A stretch of DNA of 64,000 nucleotides from Acinetobacter sp. XH1741. GTDB lineage: Bacteria > Pseudomonadota > Gammaproteobacteria > Pseudomonadales > Moraxellaceae. Under the pieces are notes generated by a model. That model made no database searches and was not told the DNA's origin. It saw only the letters and a program-made list of their open reading frames with translations. Shown piece after piece: positions 8,243 through 14,942 of the stretch (position 1 is the first letter of the stretch; each line of letters starts with the position of its first letter). The position numbers were made by a program, and so were the translations under genes. The stretch is taken from the NCBI RefSeq assembly GCF_041021895.1, contig NZ_CP157428.1, forward strand, positions 3,472,001 through 3,536,000, read 5' to 3'.

Positions 8243-10390
8243 TCAAGCAGGTTTAAGCTGATGAGTACGATTAGGCTGTGCTGAATCAGGTTTGGCAAGT
8301 TCCCTATAAATCTCTAATTGACGATTAATTTCATTAATTTTTGGCTGTAGATCAACTGATATAAAATTACTTGACTCATCAATAGCCACCCAACCAGCTT
8401 GAACCTTTTCCATTTCATTACCTTTTTGCAACTTATGTAATATCCATTGGTTCAGATGATAGGCACGCATATAAGCTTCATGTTGATAGATCAATAAAGT
8501 ACTAAAAGTAATAATACGATCAGCATTATTCAACATATGAGTTTCAAAACTTTGTAGCTGTTTGAATAGCACATTTGTTCGATGAACCAATAAATTTTCA
8601 TTGAACCACGCTGCGAATTCAATGAGTAATTTCACTACGATATCTCTCTGATTACACAAGGCTTCTCGATTCATACTATTTGCACCTGTAGAACCAGCAA
8701 CCCCTCCCATATATGCACCAATACCACTCGCAACAATGACTCCAACACCACCTGTAGCAAGACCTGCTAATGCGCCGAGTAGCATTGACCCTGTCATTGC
8801 ACCTCCAGCAATTGCAGCAGTTTCTTTGCCAACATTTTTTAAGTATTGCTCGCCATCCACTTTACCTGAATTAAAATCACCATAATTACGATATGCCGCT
8901 AAACCAATCGTTAATAGTGGGATTGGTAGCATATCTCCTACATCCGCAAAATCTGAAACTTGCTCTAGTCCTACACCAGTAGTTTCCTGAACAGCTTCAT
9001 AGCTTAAAGTGGTATCCACTAACACCATCGGATGATTACCTAGCTGCTCTGCAAGTTCACTGTTCACAATCACTGGAATATCTGGATACTTATCAAAATG
9101 ACTTAATACATAATCAGCATCCATTGAGCACTTAACTTGCATCGGTGTGCCATCAACAATCAAATCATAACCAGCTTGGTTTGCGCTATCGGGAAATTCA
9201 ACTGTATGTCCTTGTTGTTGTAAATTCAGTGCAACCTGTTGTTCAGCAACATAACCAGTTAAACGAGTCACTGCTCCTGCACTATCTAGTGTATTCGCTG
9301 AAATGTCTTGTAAAGTATTTAAGTTTTCAGGATTTCCTTTTGATGCAAAGCTCAATGCATCTAATACAGATGGATCAATATGTGCATAATCCCAAATTAA
9401 TCCTAAAGAATATGCGGATGCCGTTAAGCCCACACCCACCTTTAGCCCTTGATCAGATAATATTTTTTCTAGCTCTTTTTGTGCTTTTTGATTTTGGTTA
9501 AGACACTCAACAATTTTTTTATTTTTCAAAAGTTTTGGTGCACTCGCAATAATTCCTTCACTATATGGAATCTGCGAATCACGCCCTCCAAAAAATGTAC
9601 CAACTCCCTTACTAAAACTATTTAGCCCACGTCCCATGTCAGCTAAGAAATTCGTATCTTCAGGACGAGTTGCAATAACGTCTTCTGGTAAAAGGGCTGT
9701 TATAGCACGATTGAGTAGATTCCCTTGTAATGCTCTATCTTTCGCATCGTCTATAGAGCAAAGTAAATATACAGCATATTGCAAATCACCAAACTCTCCT
9801 TTTTCCTGATTATAGATAACATTCTTCCGCATTATTAAACATTCAAGATAATCAAAATATAATGTTTCTTGATAAGAACAATGCTCAAAATAGTACTCAA
9901 ACTTTTCTATAGCGCTAGTATAGATTTGACTACGTTTGTACACTATCGCCTGTGCTTTAATGACAGCATTGCTAGGCTCACGCTCAAATAAAATTTTTAA
10001 GATCTCTCGACTAATCTGTAAATGTTCACTTTTTTCAATCTTCGATAAATACCGACTGACTAATTCAGAAATATTCATCGACGCTTGATGCTTGAGTTTG
10101 AATAAAATACATTGCTCTAACCAAGCATAATTTTTTGCATGCCCCTGATAGTGAGGGATAAATACTATTTCAATCAATTCAACCAATTCTAAAGCAACGC
10201 CAATTTCCTCAGATGAATTGATAGAAAATTCCCATTTTTGTGGAATAGTCACACTAAATAAGCGAGAGAAAAACCCCGAATTAAGATCAGCTTTTTCTTG
10301 AGTAACTAACATCAACATATCTTCTGGAGTAAGTGTATGTTTTTGAGTTTTAATTCTATCTAGTCGTACTTTAAGTAATTTAAAATTCAT
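8243..10390 (-). CDS. Unrecognised 715-aa protein with PD-(D/E)XK-like nuclease motif and glycine-zipper segment
   Basis: The N-terminal 220 residues are helical and TPR-like. At about residues 378-420 the sequence reads GYVAEQQVALNLQQQGH, then AGYDLIVDG, then MQVKC. The E...D...QxK spacing is that of the PD-(D/E)XK fold in its Mrr-like QxK variant (E383, D409, Q418, K420). A Gly/Ala-rich hydrophobic stretch follows (about 523-570, GGAMTGSMLLGALAGLATGG) and looks like a glycine zipper able to insert into membrane. The last 140 residues are helical. I do not recognise the family. A nuclease coupled to a membrane-active segment on an island suggests a defence or toxin role, but this is inference. 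The gene stands alone with its own terminator. Confidence 0.65.
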   Translation of the reverse strand: MNFKLLKVRLDRIKTQKHTLTPEDMLMLVTQEKADLNSGFFSRLFSVTIPQKWEFSINSSEEIGVALELVELIEIVFIPHYQGHAKNYAWLEQCILFKLKHQASMNISELVSRYLSKIEKSEHLQISREILKILFEREPSNAVIKAQAIVYKRSQIYTSAIEKFEYYFEHCSYQETLYFDYLECLIMRKNVIYNQEKGEFGDLQYAVYLLCSIDDAKDRALQGNLLNRAITALLPEDVIATRPEDTNFLADMGRGLNSFSKGVGTFFGGRDSQIPYSEGIIASAPKLLKNKKIVECLNQNQKAQKELEKILSDQGLKVGVGLTASAYSLGLIWDYAHIDPSVLDALSFASKGNPENLNTLQDISANTLDSAGAVTRLTGYVAEQQVALNLQQQGHTVEFPDSANQAGYDLIVDGTPMQVKCSMDADYVLSHFDKYPDIPVIVNSELAEQLGNHPMVLVDTTLSYEAVQETTGVGLEQVSDFADVGDMLPIPLLTIGLAAYRNYGDFNSGKVDGEQYLKNVGKETAAIAGGAMTGSMLLGALAGLATGGVGVIVASGIGAYMGGVAGSTGANSMNREALCNQRDIVVKLLIEFAAWFNENLLVHRTNVLFKQLQSFETHMLNNADRIITFSTLLIYQHEAYMRAYHLNQWILHKLQKGNEMEKVQAGWVAIDESSNFISVDLQPKINEINRQLEIYRELAKPDSAQPNRTHQLKPA

Positions 10391-10660
10391 ATATCCCCCT
10401 AATTTTTTGAATTTTCAGATAATTTACTATTTTAGACACCAGAATTATATTACTTAAAATTGAAAAAGTACTAGTGTATTAAAAATAATAAAATTATTGA
10501 TTTATTTATATATTTTCATAACCTCGATTGACTAAACTCACCCTTAATTTTATCATTCGACTGCTGACCTACATCGTCAGTCGGTTTTGACAGACCGTTT
10601 ACAAAAGGCGCACAACAACGCTGTGATGGTTTTGTGCGTTCTCTTAAGTCACGCCTTTAC
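10391..10660. other. Intergenic region upstream of the C4-like RNA
   Basis: The left half is AT-rich and probably holds the promoter of the leftward 715-aa gene. From about 10585 the sequence becomes GC-richer. A hairpin with arms CGCACAA (10609-10615) and TTGTGCG (10632-10638) precedes the three-way-junction RNA. GACAGAC at 10588-10594 is complementary to GTCTGTC at 10711-10717 inside the RNA. No protein gene is credible here. Confidence 0.5.
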
Positions 10661-10738
10661 GGTGAGACTGGGAGGGGCACGCTTGCGTGCGCTGATTTCC
10701 TTTTGTATCAGTCTGTCAACCCGCCCAGTCTTGCCACC
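10661..10738 (+). ncRNA. C4-like structured RNA (three-way junction)
   Basis: The closing stem pairs GGTGAGACTGGG (10661-10672) with CCCAGTCT...CACC (10724-10738). Inside it are two hairpins: GCACG-CTTG-CGTGC (10677-10690) and CTGAT-N10-ATCAG (10692-10711). This layout of one stem enclosing two hairpins matches phage C4 antisense RNAs. Copies of a C4-like small RNA family are known from Acinetobacter. True transcript ends are unknown; GC content rises from about 10585, so the RNA may begin upstream. A 21-codon ORF with a good ribosome site follows 55 bp downstream. Orientation is inferred from that ORF and from the C4 consensus. Confidence 0.6.
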
Positions 10739-10792
10739 ATTATTTGACAGTAATTTGGTAAGACTCTCTTTCATACAAAAGGAGTAGTCACC

Positions 10793-10858
10793 ATGACTCA
10801 GCACTTTCTATCTATATTATTTTCCCTAAAACGATTTTCTATTCCTCTGTTGCAATAG
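10793..10858 (+). CDS. Short ORF (21 aa) downstream of the C4-like RNA
   Basis: ATG at 10793 is preceded by AAAAGGAG (10777-10784) at ideal distance and opens a 21-codon frame, MTQHFLSILFSLKRFSIPLLQ minus its last residue, ending at TAG 10856-10858. The peptide is hydrophobic with two basic residues. The Shine-Dalgarno is among the best in the island, which argues for translation. Its position after a C4-like RNA raises the possibility of a leader peptide or small membrane peptide controlled by that RNA. It has no recognised family. Confidence 0.45.
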   Translation: MTQHFLSILFSLKRFSIPLLQ

Positions 10859-10991
10859 CAACTTTCAAAATTTTTTGCTTATTTGACTGATCTAAACGCT
10901 ATCTAGCCTTGGAAAGCTTTTTCAGATCTACACTTTAGTCAATTCAGCAAAATATATTACACATCAAATAACACAATAAAAATTAGGGGAA

Positions 10992-11249
10992 ATGATGAAA
11001 ATTCAAACTTCACTCATTGTTGTCTCAGTTGCACTTCTAGCATCAGGCTGTGCCAGCAAAACCGAACGCCAGTTTATCAGTGGTTGTAAAACAGGCGGCA
11101 TTAATGACAGCACTTGTTCATGCATCTACGACAAACTTGAAAAGAAATATGGTGAGGGTGGACTGAAAGAAAATATCTACACCTTACAACAAACTGAATC
11201 CTTCCAGATGGATATGGTCAATGTGTCCTATCAGTGTATGAAGGAGTAG
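10992..11249 (+). CDS. Small lipoprotein with four conserved-type cysteines
   Basis: This 85-aa protein has a signal sequence ending in a lipobox (LLASGC, Cys at about residue 20), so it is predicted to be lipidated and envelope-anchored. The mature part has Cys residues in SGCKTGG, STCSCIYD and SYQCMKE that could form disulfides. GGGGAA precedes tandem ATGs at 10992 and 10995, and either may be the start. It heads a tight rightward run of four genes (10992-12275) in which every product carries a signal or membrane segment. The family is not recognised. Confidence 0.7.
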   Translation: MMKIQTSLIVVSVALLASGCASKTERQFISGCKTGGINDSTCSCIYDKLEKKYGEGGLKENIYTLQQTESFQMDMVNVSYQCMKE

Positions 11250-11251
11250 CC

Positions 11252-11392
11252 ATGAGAACACTTGCAGGCATTATCTGCGTCATCGCTGTGATTTGTGTAC
11301 TGGGTCTACCCTTCATTAGCTTCATGATCGTGATGGGAATTTTTATTGCATTGGCAAAATTTGCAACTGGGGGGGAAGTAAATGAATTCTAA
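11252..11392 (+). CDS. Small membrane protein, 46 aa
   Basis: The ATG at 11252 follows AAGGAG and begins two bases after the previous stop. The 46-codon frame (MRTLAGIICVIAVICVLGL and on) is nearly all hydrophobic, with one or two membrane helices at residues about 4-20 and 22-38. It ends at TAA 11390-11392 and overlaps the next gene's start by 11 bp, indicating translational coupling. Its position in a coupled operon and the ribosome site make it a real gene despite its size. Function unknown. Confidence 0.65.
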   Translation: MRTLAGIICVIAVICVLGLPFISFMIVMGIFIALAKFATGGEVNEF

Positions 11393-11609
11393 TCTTAAAG
11401 CTGGACTGATCAGCACTTATCTGGTCATTGGATTCTTTTTTGCCATCTATCAACATTTCTGGGGGCAGTATAACTATAAGCCATTTACCTACAATTTAGG
11501 GCAAGGCTTAGTGTGGCCTGCGGTGATGTTTCCTGTAATCGGTAAAATTGTTGGTGGAATTTTGATTCTACTATTCGTCTGGTTTGTTGTTATTCGTCCT
11601 AAATTATAA
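11382..11609 (+). CDS. Small membrane protein, 75 aa
   Basis: The ATG at 11382 lies inside the end of the preceding 46-aa gene, with GGGGGGAAG upstream as ribosome site. The protein has two predicted membrane helices (about residues 8-24 and 46-72) with a short loop containing QYNYKPFTYNLGQG. There is no recognised domain. Membership of the four-gene envelope operon suggests a membrane partner for the two lipoproteins. The minus-strand ORF over it is a shadow. Confidence 0.65.
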   Translation: MNSNLKAGLISTYLVIGFFFAIYQHFWGQYNYKPFTYNLGQGLVWPAVMFPVIGKIVGGILILLFVWFVVIRPKL

Positions 11610-11621
11610 GGGAGTGCAATC

Positions 11622-12275
11622 ATGAAATCATTATTTTCCACCATTGCCTTGTGTTCCCTGTTAATGGCATGTAGCCAGAACAATCAACCACCAAAAACTG
11701 ATACTTCAGGTGAGCCTACCAATAATGCTGCTCAGCATACTCAATCAATCTATGCTCCTTATACCGAGGAAGCAGTTAAAGCTAAACTCAATGAAATGCA
11801 GATGATTATTGACAATGGTCATGTCTATTTACCTGCTGAGGTCAAGGAAGCGGAGTCTTATATCAGTGGATGGAATAAGTATCCTGATGTGCTGAAAGCC
11901 ATGATGGAAACTGACCTTAATCCAAACAACACTCAGGAAGCTGCTGACATTCCGCTTGAGAATGAATCTGCACAAGTTAGCGATCTAAATGTTAAGGCTC
12001 GCATTAGTGCTAGAGAATCTCAATCTGCTTTTAATGTACAAGGGGCAATTGAATATATTCTTGAAATTCAATCGACCAGCAATCAGCCTTTTGTTCTACA
12101 AGGCATGAAAATTAATCGTGGTCGTTGTGGTTATTACACCGCTGACTTTCATAGCAAGATGCCTGTGCAAATGAGCTATAGCTCTACAGTATCGTACTTA
12201 TTGAAATGCCGTGGTGATCAGGTGCTTGAAGCTGAATTAATCACCGATCAAGGAAATGTAAGTTTGTCTTTTTGA
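11622..12275 (+). CDS. Lipoprotein of unknown function, 217 aa
   Basis: A signal sequence with lipobox LLMAC (Cys at about residue 17) is followed by a polar, low-complexity linker. A mixed alpha/beta domain then reaches the C-terminus, with Cys in NRGRCGYY and LLKCRGD possibly paired. A predicted beta-rich segment (about 120-217, IEYILEIQSTSNQPFVLQG) resembles a secreted Ig-like fold, but no family is recognised. It follows the 75-aa membrane protein by 12 bp with GGGAG as ribosome site. It is the last gene before the Gp2-like fragment on the other strand. Confidence 0.7.
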   Translation: MKSLFSTIALCSLLMACSQNNQPPKTDTSGEPTNNAAQHTQSIYAPYTEEAVKAKLNEMQMIIDNGHVYLPAEVKEAESYISGWNKYPDVLKAMMETDLNPNNTQEAADIPLENESAQVSDLNVKARISARESQSAFNVQGAIEYILEIQSTSNQPFVLQGMKINRGRCGYYTADFHSKMPVQMSYSSTVSYLLKCRGDQVLEAELITDQGNVSLSF

Positions 12276-12332
12276 TGTCAAACTGTACAAGATAGAGAAT
12301 ACATCTGATAGTCGTGTTCTCTATTTTTAATA

Positions 12333-12498
12333 TCATAATGACTCATTTTGTTCAATATCTCTGCGCCATTTTACTTCAAACTGACCTGTACCAAAAGTCC
12401 GCATCTGTGGAGAGGTTTTAGCCCGTAAGCGCTGATCTTCTTTTTCAGGATTGACCAAGTACATCGCTGCACGAATCGCATTTGTAACTTGTATTGGT
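12333..12498 (-). pseudogene. 3' fragment of Gp2/YagK-YfjJ-type gene, cut off by IS3 element
   Basis: The fragment encodes PIQVTNAIRAAMYLVNPEK and continues through RTFGTGQFEVKW to the stop at 12333. AxxYLVNPEK and RTFGTG are typical C-terminal motifs of inovirus Gp2-like / YagK-YfjJ C-terminal proteins. The N-terminal part lies across the IS at 13790-14568. Joined without the IS, the two pieces total 945 bp, an in-frame 314-aa protein. No start of its own is apparent at the junction. Confidence 0.75.
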
Positions 12499-12578
12499 TG
12501 ATAGAGGTGGATCAGGAAATTTGAACAACACTTATAAGTGATATTTTGCTCCCCAAATGATGTTATAAACATCAATAT

Positions 12579-12896
12579 ATGGAGTATTTTATGGCACGTA
12601 GACCAAGAAGAAATCATTCAAATGATTTTAAAGCTAAGGTAGCACTTGCTGCGATTAAAGCAGAAAAAACACTTGCTGAATTGAGTGCTGAATTTGATGT
12701 TCATCAAAACCAAATTATCGACTGGAAAAATCAACTGATTTCAGCTTCCTCGCAAGCTTTCGATCAATCAAAAGCTCCAACAGAACCACCCATCGATCTA
12801 AAAAAACTACATGCAAAAATCGGTGAGCAGGCATTAGAAATTGATTTTTTAGAAGGTGTGTTGAAGAAACTGGGCCGCTTCAACCACAAAAGTTAA
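12579..12896 (+). CDS. IS3-family transposase OrfA
   Basis: This 105-aa protein starts at an annotated start at 12579; an ATG at 12591 (MARRPRRNHSNDFKAKVALA) is a better candidate. It carries the helix-turn-helix of IS3 OrfA (KAEKTLAELSAEFDVHQNQIIDWK) and a C-terminal leucine-zipper-like helix (LHAKIGEQALEIDFLEGVL). It binds the element's ends. Translation of the full OrfAB transposase would need a -1 frameshift near AAGAAACTG at 12864-12872, after which the other frame reads on into orfB. Confidence 0.88.
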   Translation: MEYFMARRPRRNHSNDFKAKVALAAIKAEKTLAELSAEFDVHQNQIIDWKNQLISASSQAFDQSKAPTEPPIDLKKLHAKIGEQALEIDFLEGVLKKLGRFNHKS

Positions 12897-12982
12897 TCGA
12901 TGACTCACTTCAGATTTCAGTATCTAAGCAAGCTCAGCTGCTGAAAGTCTCCCGTGGTTGTTATTACTATCGCCCAAAACCT

Positions 12983-13723
12983 GTGAGTGCATCAGATCTG
13001 AAGCTGATGCGGTGTATGGATGAGTTACATATGCAATACCCTTTTGCAGGTAGCCGTATGATGCGTGATTTGTTGAATCGTCAAGGACATCATATAGGAC
13101 GACGTCATACACGTACTTTAATGAAGAAAATGGGCATTAATGCGTTATATTGCAAACCAAATTTAAGCCAGGCTAATCAAGCTCACCGCAAATATCCATA
13201 TCTGCTCAAAGGATTGGCTATTCAGCGCAGTAATCAAGTGTGGTCTACGGATATAACGTATATCCCTATGGCAAAAGGCTTTGTTTATTTATGTGCTGTG
13301 ATTGATTGGCATAGCCGCAAGGTACTTGCGCATAGAGTATCGATTAGTATGGAGGTTACATTTTGCATAGAAACATTAAATGAAGCTATTGAAAAATATG
13401 GTCGACCTGAAATATTTAATACAGACCAAGGCAGTCAGTTTACCAGTGATGCATTTATTGATGTATTGAAATCAAATGACATCCAAATCAGCATGGATGG
13501 TAAAGGTCGATGGGTTGATAATGTGATGGTTGAACGATTATGGCGGAGCGTTAAATATGAAGAGGTGTATCTCAAAGCCTACAGCAATGTTTTGGATGCG
13601 AAGAAGCAATTAAACGCATATTTTGAATTTTATAATTTGAAACGACCTCATTCGAGTCTGGACAAAATGACTCCAGATGAGTTTTACTATGACCAGCTAC
13701 CACAACAAAATAAGGTAGCTTAA
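12983..13723 (+). CDS. IS3-family transposase OrfB (DDE integrase core)
   Basis: The product contains the HTH_21 segment (ELHMQYPFAGSRMMRDLL) and the retroviral-integrase-type DDE core. Its catalytic residues are in VWSTDITYIP (Asp), FNTDQGSQFTS (Asp) and the final DNVMVERLWRSVKYEE (Glu), and RPHSSLDKMTPDEFYY is the usual tail. The GTG at 12983 is only the first start-like codon. The frame is open upstream to about 12860 (LIDDSLQISVSKQAQLLKV), so the functional protein is the OrfAB frameshift fusion. No inactivating mutation is visible. Confidence 0.92.
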   Translation: MSASDLKLMRCMDELHMQYPFAGSRMMRDLLNRQGHHIGRRHTRTLMKKMGINALYCKPNLSQANQAHRKYPYLLKGLAIQRSNQVWSTDITYIPMAKGFVYLCAVIDWHSRKVLAHRVSISMEVTFCIETLNEAIEKYGRPEIFNTDQGSQFTSDAFIDVLKSNDIQISMDGKGRWVDNVMVERLWRSVKYEEVYLKAYSNVLDAKKQLNAYFEFYNLKRPHSSLDKMTPDEFYYDQLPQQNKVA

Positions 13724-13789
13724 CTAGAGCAGAGTATCACTTATAAATAAGCTTTTAGTTGTTCAAACATGTGGGACCACCTCTGATCA

Positions 13790-14568
13790 CGATGAATCAT
13801 TCCAACCCCAAGCAATCCATTTTTATCAAATTTTTCCTTGTTGTCTTTGGTATTACAGTTGTAGTGAGTACCCTGTTGATTGGTGATGTGCTTCCAATAC
13901 TCAGCCACCAGTTTTGCTAAACCTGAATCCTCTATACGACTATTCCCATCATAGATGAGTAATAAATGGCAGTGATAGCCTTTTTCTACACCCTGCTCTA
14001 ATGCCCATACATAACCTTGTAAGTGCTTAAAACAGGTATCTTTATTTGACATACGATTACATAGAATATCCAATGCATACTTAAAGTCTTGAATACCCCA
14101 ATGGATTTGATATTCTTTAAGAATAGAGATATCTACTCGAACAAACTGTAATCTAGCATAGTGTGTAAGCAGTTTATTTAGGTAGCATTCCAGTTTAAAG
14201 CGATTACGTTGTTCTTGACGCTGAAAATCGAATTGTTCTCGTATTGTATTTTTCATCTCATGTTGAATTATGCCTTGAATATGGAAGATGTGGTTTAGTT
14301 CAAATCGTAAAATATCTTCATAAAGATGGGAGTCCAATTTATCCATAATGTAATCTACGAGATTAATCACTCTTTTGAAAACATTAATGATTCTGGAATA
14401 AGTAAAATCTTCTCTGTAAATCACCTTAAAAGCACACACAGCATCCAACAGCTCTCGCTTGAATTCTTCATGATCATCAACAAATTGCTCATGGCATGTA
14501 CTAACCATAAAATCTTCGATTGAGATAAGAATGGATGATTCACTTTCTAATGGATTATTCTGGTACAT
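13790..14568 (-). pseudogene. 5' part of inovirus Gp2/YagK-YfjJ-type gene, interrupted by IS3 element
   Basis: About 259 native codons are present. The region from about residue 150 (HWGIQDFKYALDILCNRM, then GYVWALEQGVEKGYHCHLLL) is the conserved core of the YagK/YfjJ C-terminal or Gp2 family, with GYHCHLLLIYDG matching the HxH-like motif of rolling-circle-type replication proteins. The frame runs through the IS end and stops after 275 codons; the last 16 or so residues (from about DQRWSHMFEQL) are IS-encoded. The remainder of the gene is at 12333-12498. Such proteins occur on inovirus- and P4-like elements. A palindrome is found 45 bp upstream of the start. Confidence 0.75.
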
Positions 14569-14612
14569 TTAGGTTCTCACTGAAACATAAGGTTCATATC
14601 TAAGTGAGAGAT

Positions 14613-14628
14613 GTAAAATTTTACTGAT
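14613..14628 (-). promoter_or_regulatory. Candidate operator, second copy of GTAAAATTTTACTGAT
   Basis: Sixteen bases are identical to 5230-5245, including a 12-bp perfect palindrome, 45 bp upstream of the Gp2-like start. A common regulator is inferred. Confidence 0.45.
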
Positions 14629-14639
14629 CATGATTCTAA

Positions 14640-14664
14640 AGCAGGATGTTGTGGTCATCCTGCT
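14640..14664. repeat. Perfect hairpin AGCAGGATG / CATCCTGCT
   Basis: Nine-base perfect arms enclose a seven-base loop, with no T-run on either side, so it is not a standard terminator. It could be a protein site or an mRNA leader structure for the Gp2-like gene. Confidence 0.5.
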
Positions 14665-14942
14665 TAGCTGAACATGCTTAGAGACTTTGGAACATACTAT
14701 AGGGTTAATTTAGAATGCTTTTAGTGATTTGATATTGATACATTGTCTATAACCCATTTGAGTATGGGCTATACTTAACTAAATAACTCACTGTATTTAA
14801 TCAACGATATAAGTTATTGTTTATATTATTAATAGATAATAATATATATTACCTGTTAAGCAAACCTGTCTAGACTGACCATTACACCACTGCGCCATAC
14901 AGCGAGAATAACCAAATTATGGGAATATTACAGAAGCTAAAC

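Larger units (their letters stand above)
12499..13789 (+). mobile_element. IS3-family insertion sequence, about 1291 bp
   Basis: Two overlapping-frame transposase genes (orfA, orfB) are flanked by related ends. The left reads TGATAGAGGTGG and on, and the right in reverse complement reads TGATCAGAGGTGG. Both then contain TTTGAACAAC and TTATAAGTGATA, making long imperfect inverted repeats that begin with the TG usual for IS3 elements. The host gene is the Gp2-like gene. No direct target duplication is evident. The lack of extra bases when the flanks are joined in frame means the borders could be off by a few bases. No ISAba name is assigned. Confidence 0.75.
14569..14942. other. Intergenic region with palindromes, no gene
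   Basis: This 374-bp AT-rich gap lies between the Gp2-like gene and the 575-aa gene. It holds the GTAAAATTTTACTGAT motif (14613-14628), a perfect hairpin AGCAGGATG / CATCCTGCT (14640-14664), and a second near-perfect hairpin TATAACCCAT / ATGGGCTATA (14748-14773). I see no coding frame with a credible start. Confidence 0.5.

Noticed and set aside
10587..10787. 66-codon plus-strand ORF
   Set aside because: It covers the C4-like structured RNA, has no ribosome site, and its codon pattern is dictated by the stems.
12333..12617. 94-codon minus-strand ORF
   Set aside because: Its first half is sequence from the left end of the IS3 element; only the part left of 12499 is a genuine fragment of the Gp2-like gene.
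14870..14915. Segment resembling a tRNA D-arm in reverse complement (GGCGCAGTGGTGTAATGGTCA)
   Set aside because: No anticodon arm, T-loop or acceptor stem can be completed around it; at most it is a decayed fragment, so it is not annotated.
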